In this document: positions 40,624-40,684 of the stretch, one piece after another
How the letters are laid out: each line of letters opens with the position of its first letter
How positions within the stretch are numbered: the first letter of the stretch is position 1
Assembly: GCA_937928385.1 (NCBI GenBank)
Contig: CALEZD010000071.1
Coordinates: forward strand, 1 to 40,684
Direction of reading: 5' to 3'
DNA length: 40,684 nucleotides
From: an uncultured Bacteroidota bacterium
Lineage (GTDB): Bacteria > Bacteroidota > Bacteroidia > Chitinophagales > Chitinophagaceae
Notes under the pieces: generated by a model
The model's input: the letters and a program-made list of their open reading frames with translations, nothing else
Told to the model about the DNA's origin: nothing
Databases searched by the model: none
Made by a program: the position numbers and the translations under genes

Positions 40624-40684
40624 GCGGGAATAGCTCAGTTGGTAGAGCATCAGCTTCCCAAGCTGAGGGTCGCGGGTTCGAGTC
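40624..40684 (+). tRNA. tRNA-Gly(CCC), truncated at the window end
   Basis: It starts with the acceptor 5' strand GCGGGAA, then TA, D arm GCTC AGTTGGTA GAGC, anticodon arm TCAGC-TTCCCAA-GCTGA with anticodon CCC (Gly), variable loop GGGTC and the 5' side of the T arm (GCGGGTTCGAGTC). The 3' part of the T arm and the acceptor 3' strand lie beyond the window. Confidence 0.95.

Noticed and set aside
1..40684. CRISPR arrays, prophage genes, insertion sequences and rRNA genes
   Set aside because: Read through for short regular repeats with spacers, transposase or phage structural genes and rRNA signatures; none were seen.

Overview
The window (roughly 45% G+C) looks like a chromosome segment from a Bacteroidota bacterium, most likely the Chitinophagales/Chitinophagaceae. 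The reasons are: three secreted proteins with type IX secretion (T9SS) C-terminal sorting domains, many short-signal lipoproteins, a GSCFA protein, a HisKA_2/LytTR two-component pair, two TPR-linked class III cyclases, few Shine-Dalgarno sites, and a recurring Bacteroidota -7 promoter box (TAnnTTTG). Assignment to order or family is inference from gene style, not from a marker gene. No prophage, insertion sequence or CRISPR array was seen.

Layout. 1-5.5 kb: a GC-rich scrap resembling a DEAD-box helicase, a bactofilin, a GSCFA protein, two small membrane proteins (one DUF305), a GNAT acetyltransferase and a TPR-adenylate cyclase. 5.6-12.4 kb: a secreted lipoprotein head-to-head with the cyclase, then murI, pyrG, a fused 2-oxoacid dehydrogenase E1 and a lipoprotein. 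12.4-14.9 kb: a RidA protein and an ALDH8-type aldehyde dehydrogenase, probably successive steps of 2-aminomuconate (kynurenine) catabolism, with a PIN toxin and a 55-residue putative antitoxin between them. 15-25.5 kb: a surface/secretion region with lipoproteins, three T9SS cargo proteins, a TPR histidine kinase, a LytTR regulator and a ClpP-like lipoprotein. It contains an approximately 0.8-kb stretch (17352-18136) made of broken gene ends and one copy of a 257-bp direct repeat. 25.6-32 kb: housekeeping genes dgt-queA and nadC-lipid kinase, then beta-carbonic anhydrase and an FAH-family hydrolase. 32-35.6 kb: a second divergent pair of cyclase and small secreted protein, then a CxxC lipoprotein. 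35.7-40.7 kb: 2-oxoacid:ferredoxin oxidoreductase beta subunit, a flippase, an AraC regulator, a LEA14-like lipoprotein, a RelE/ParE-type toxin-antitoxin pair and a truncated tRNA-Gly(CCC).

The two most interesting signals are these. (1) A two-gene module occurs twice, about 26 kb apart: a TPR/transmembrane/adenylate cyclase gene transcribed divergently from a secreted protein that carries a Cys-Ala-Gly...Gly-x-Cys motif and a YVFNxT motif. This may be a cAMP signalling system with a dedicated envelope partner. (2) The 17352-18136 stretch is a mosaic of 3' ends of convergent gene pairs (T9SS sorting domains, a LytTR regulator tail, a ClpP-like lipoprotein tail and a lipoprotein tail). It includes a hybrid sorting domain that suggests recombination at conserved T9SS tail sequences.
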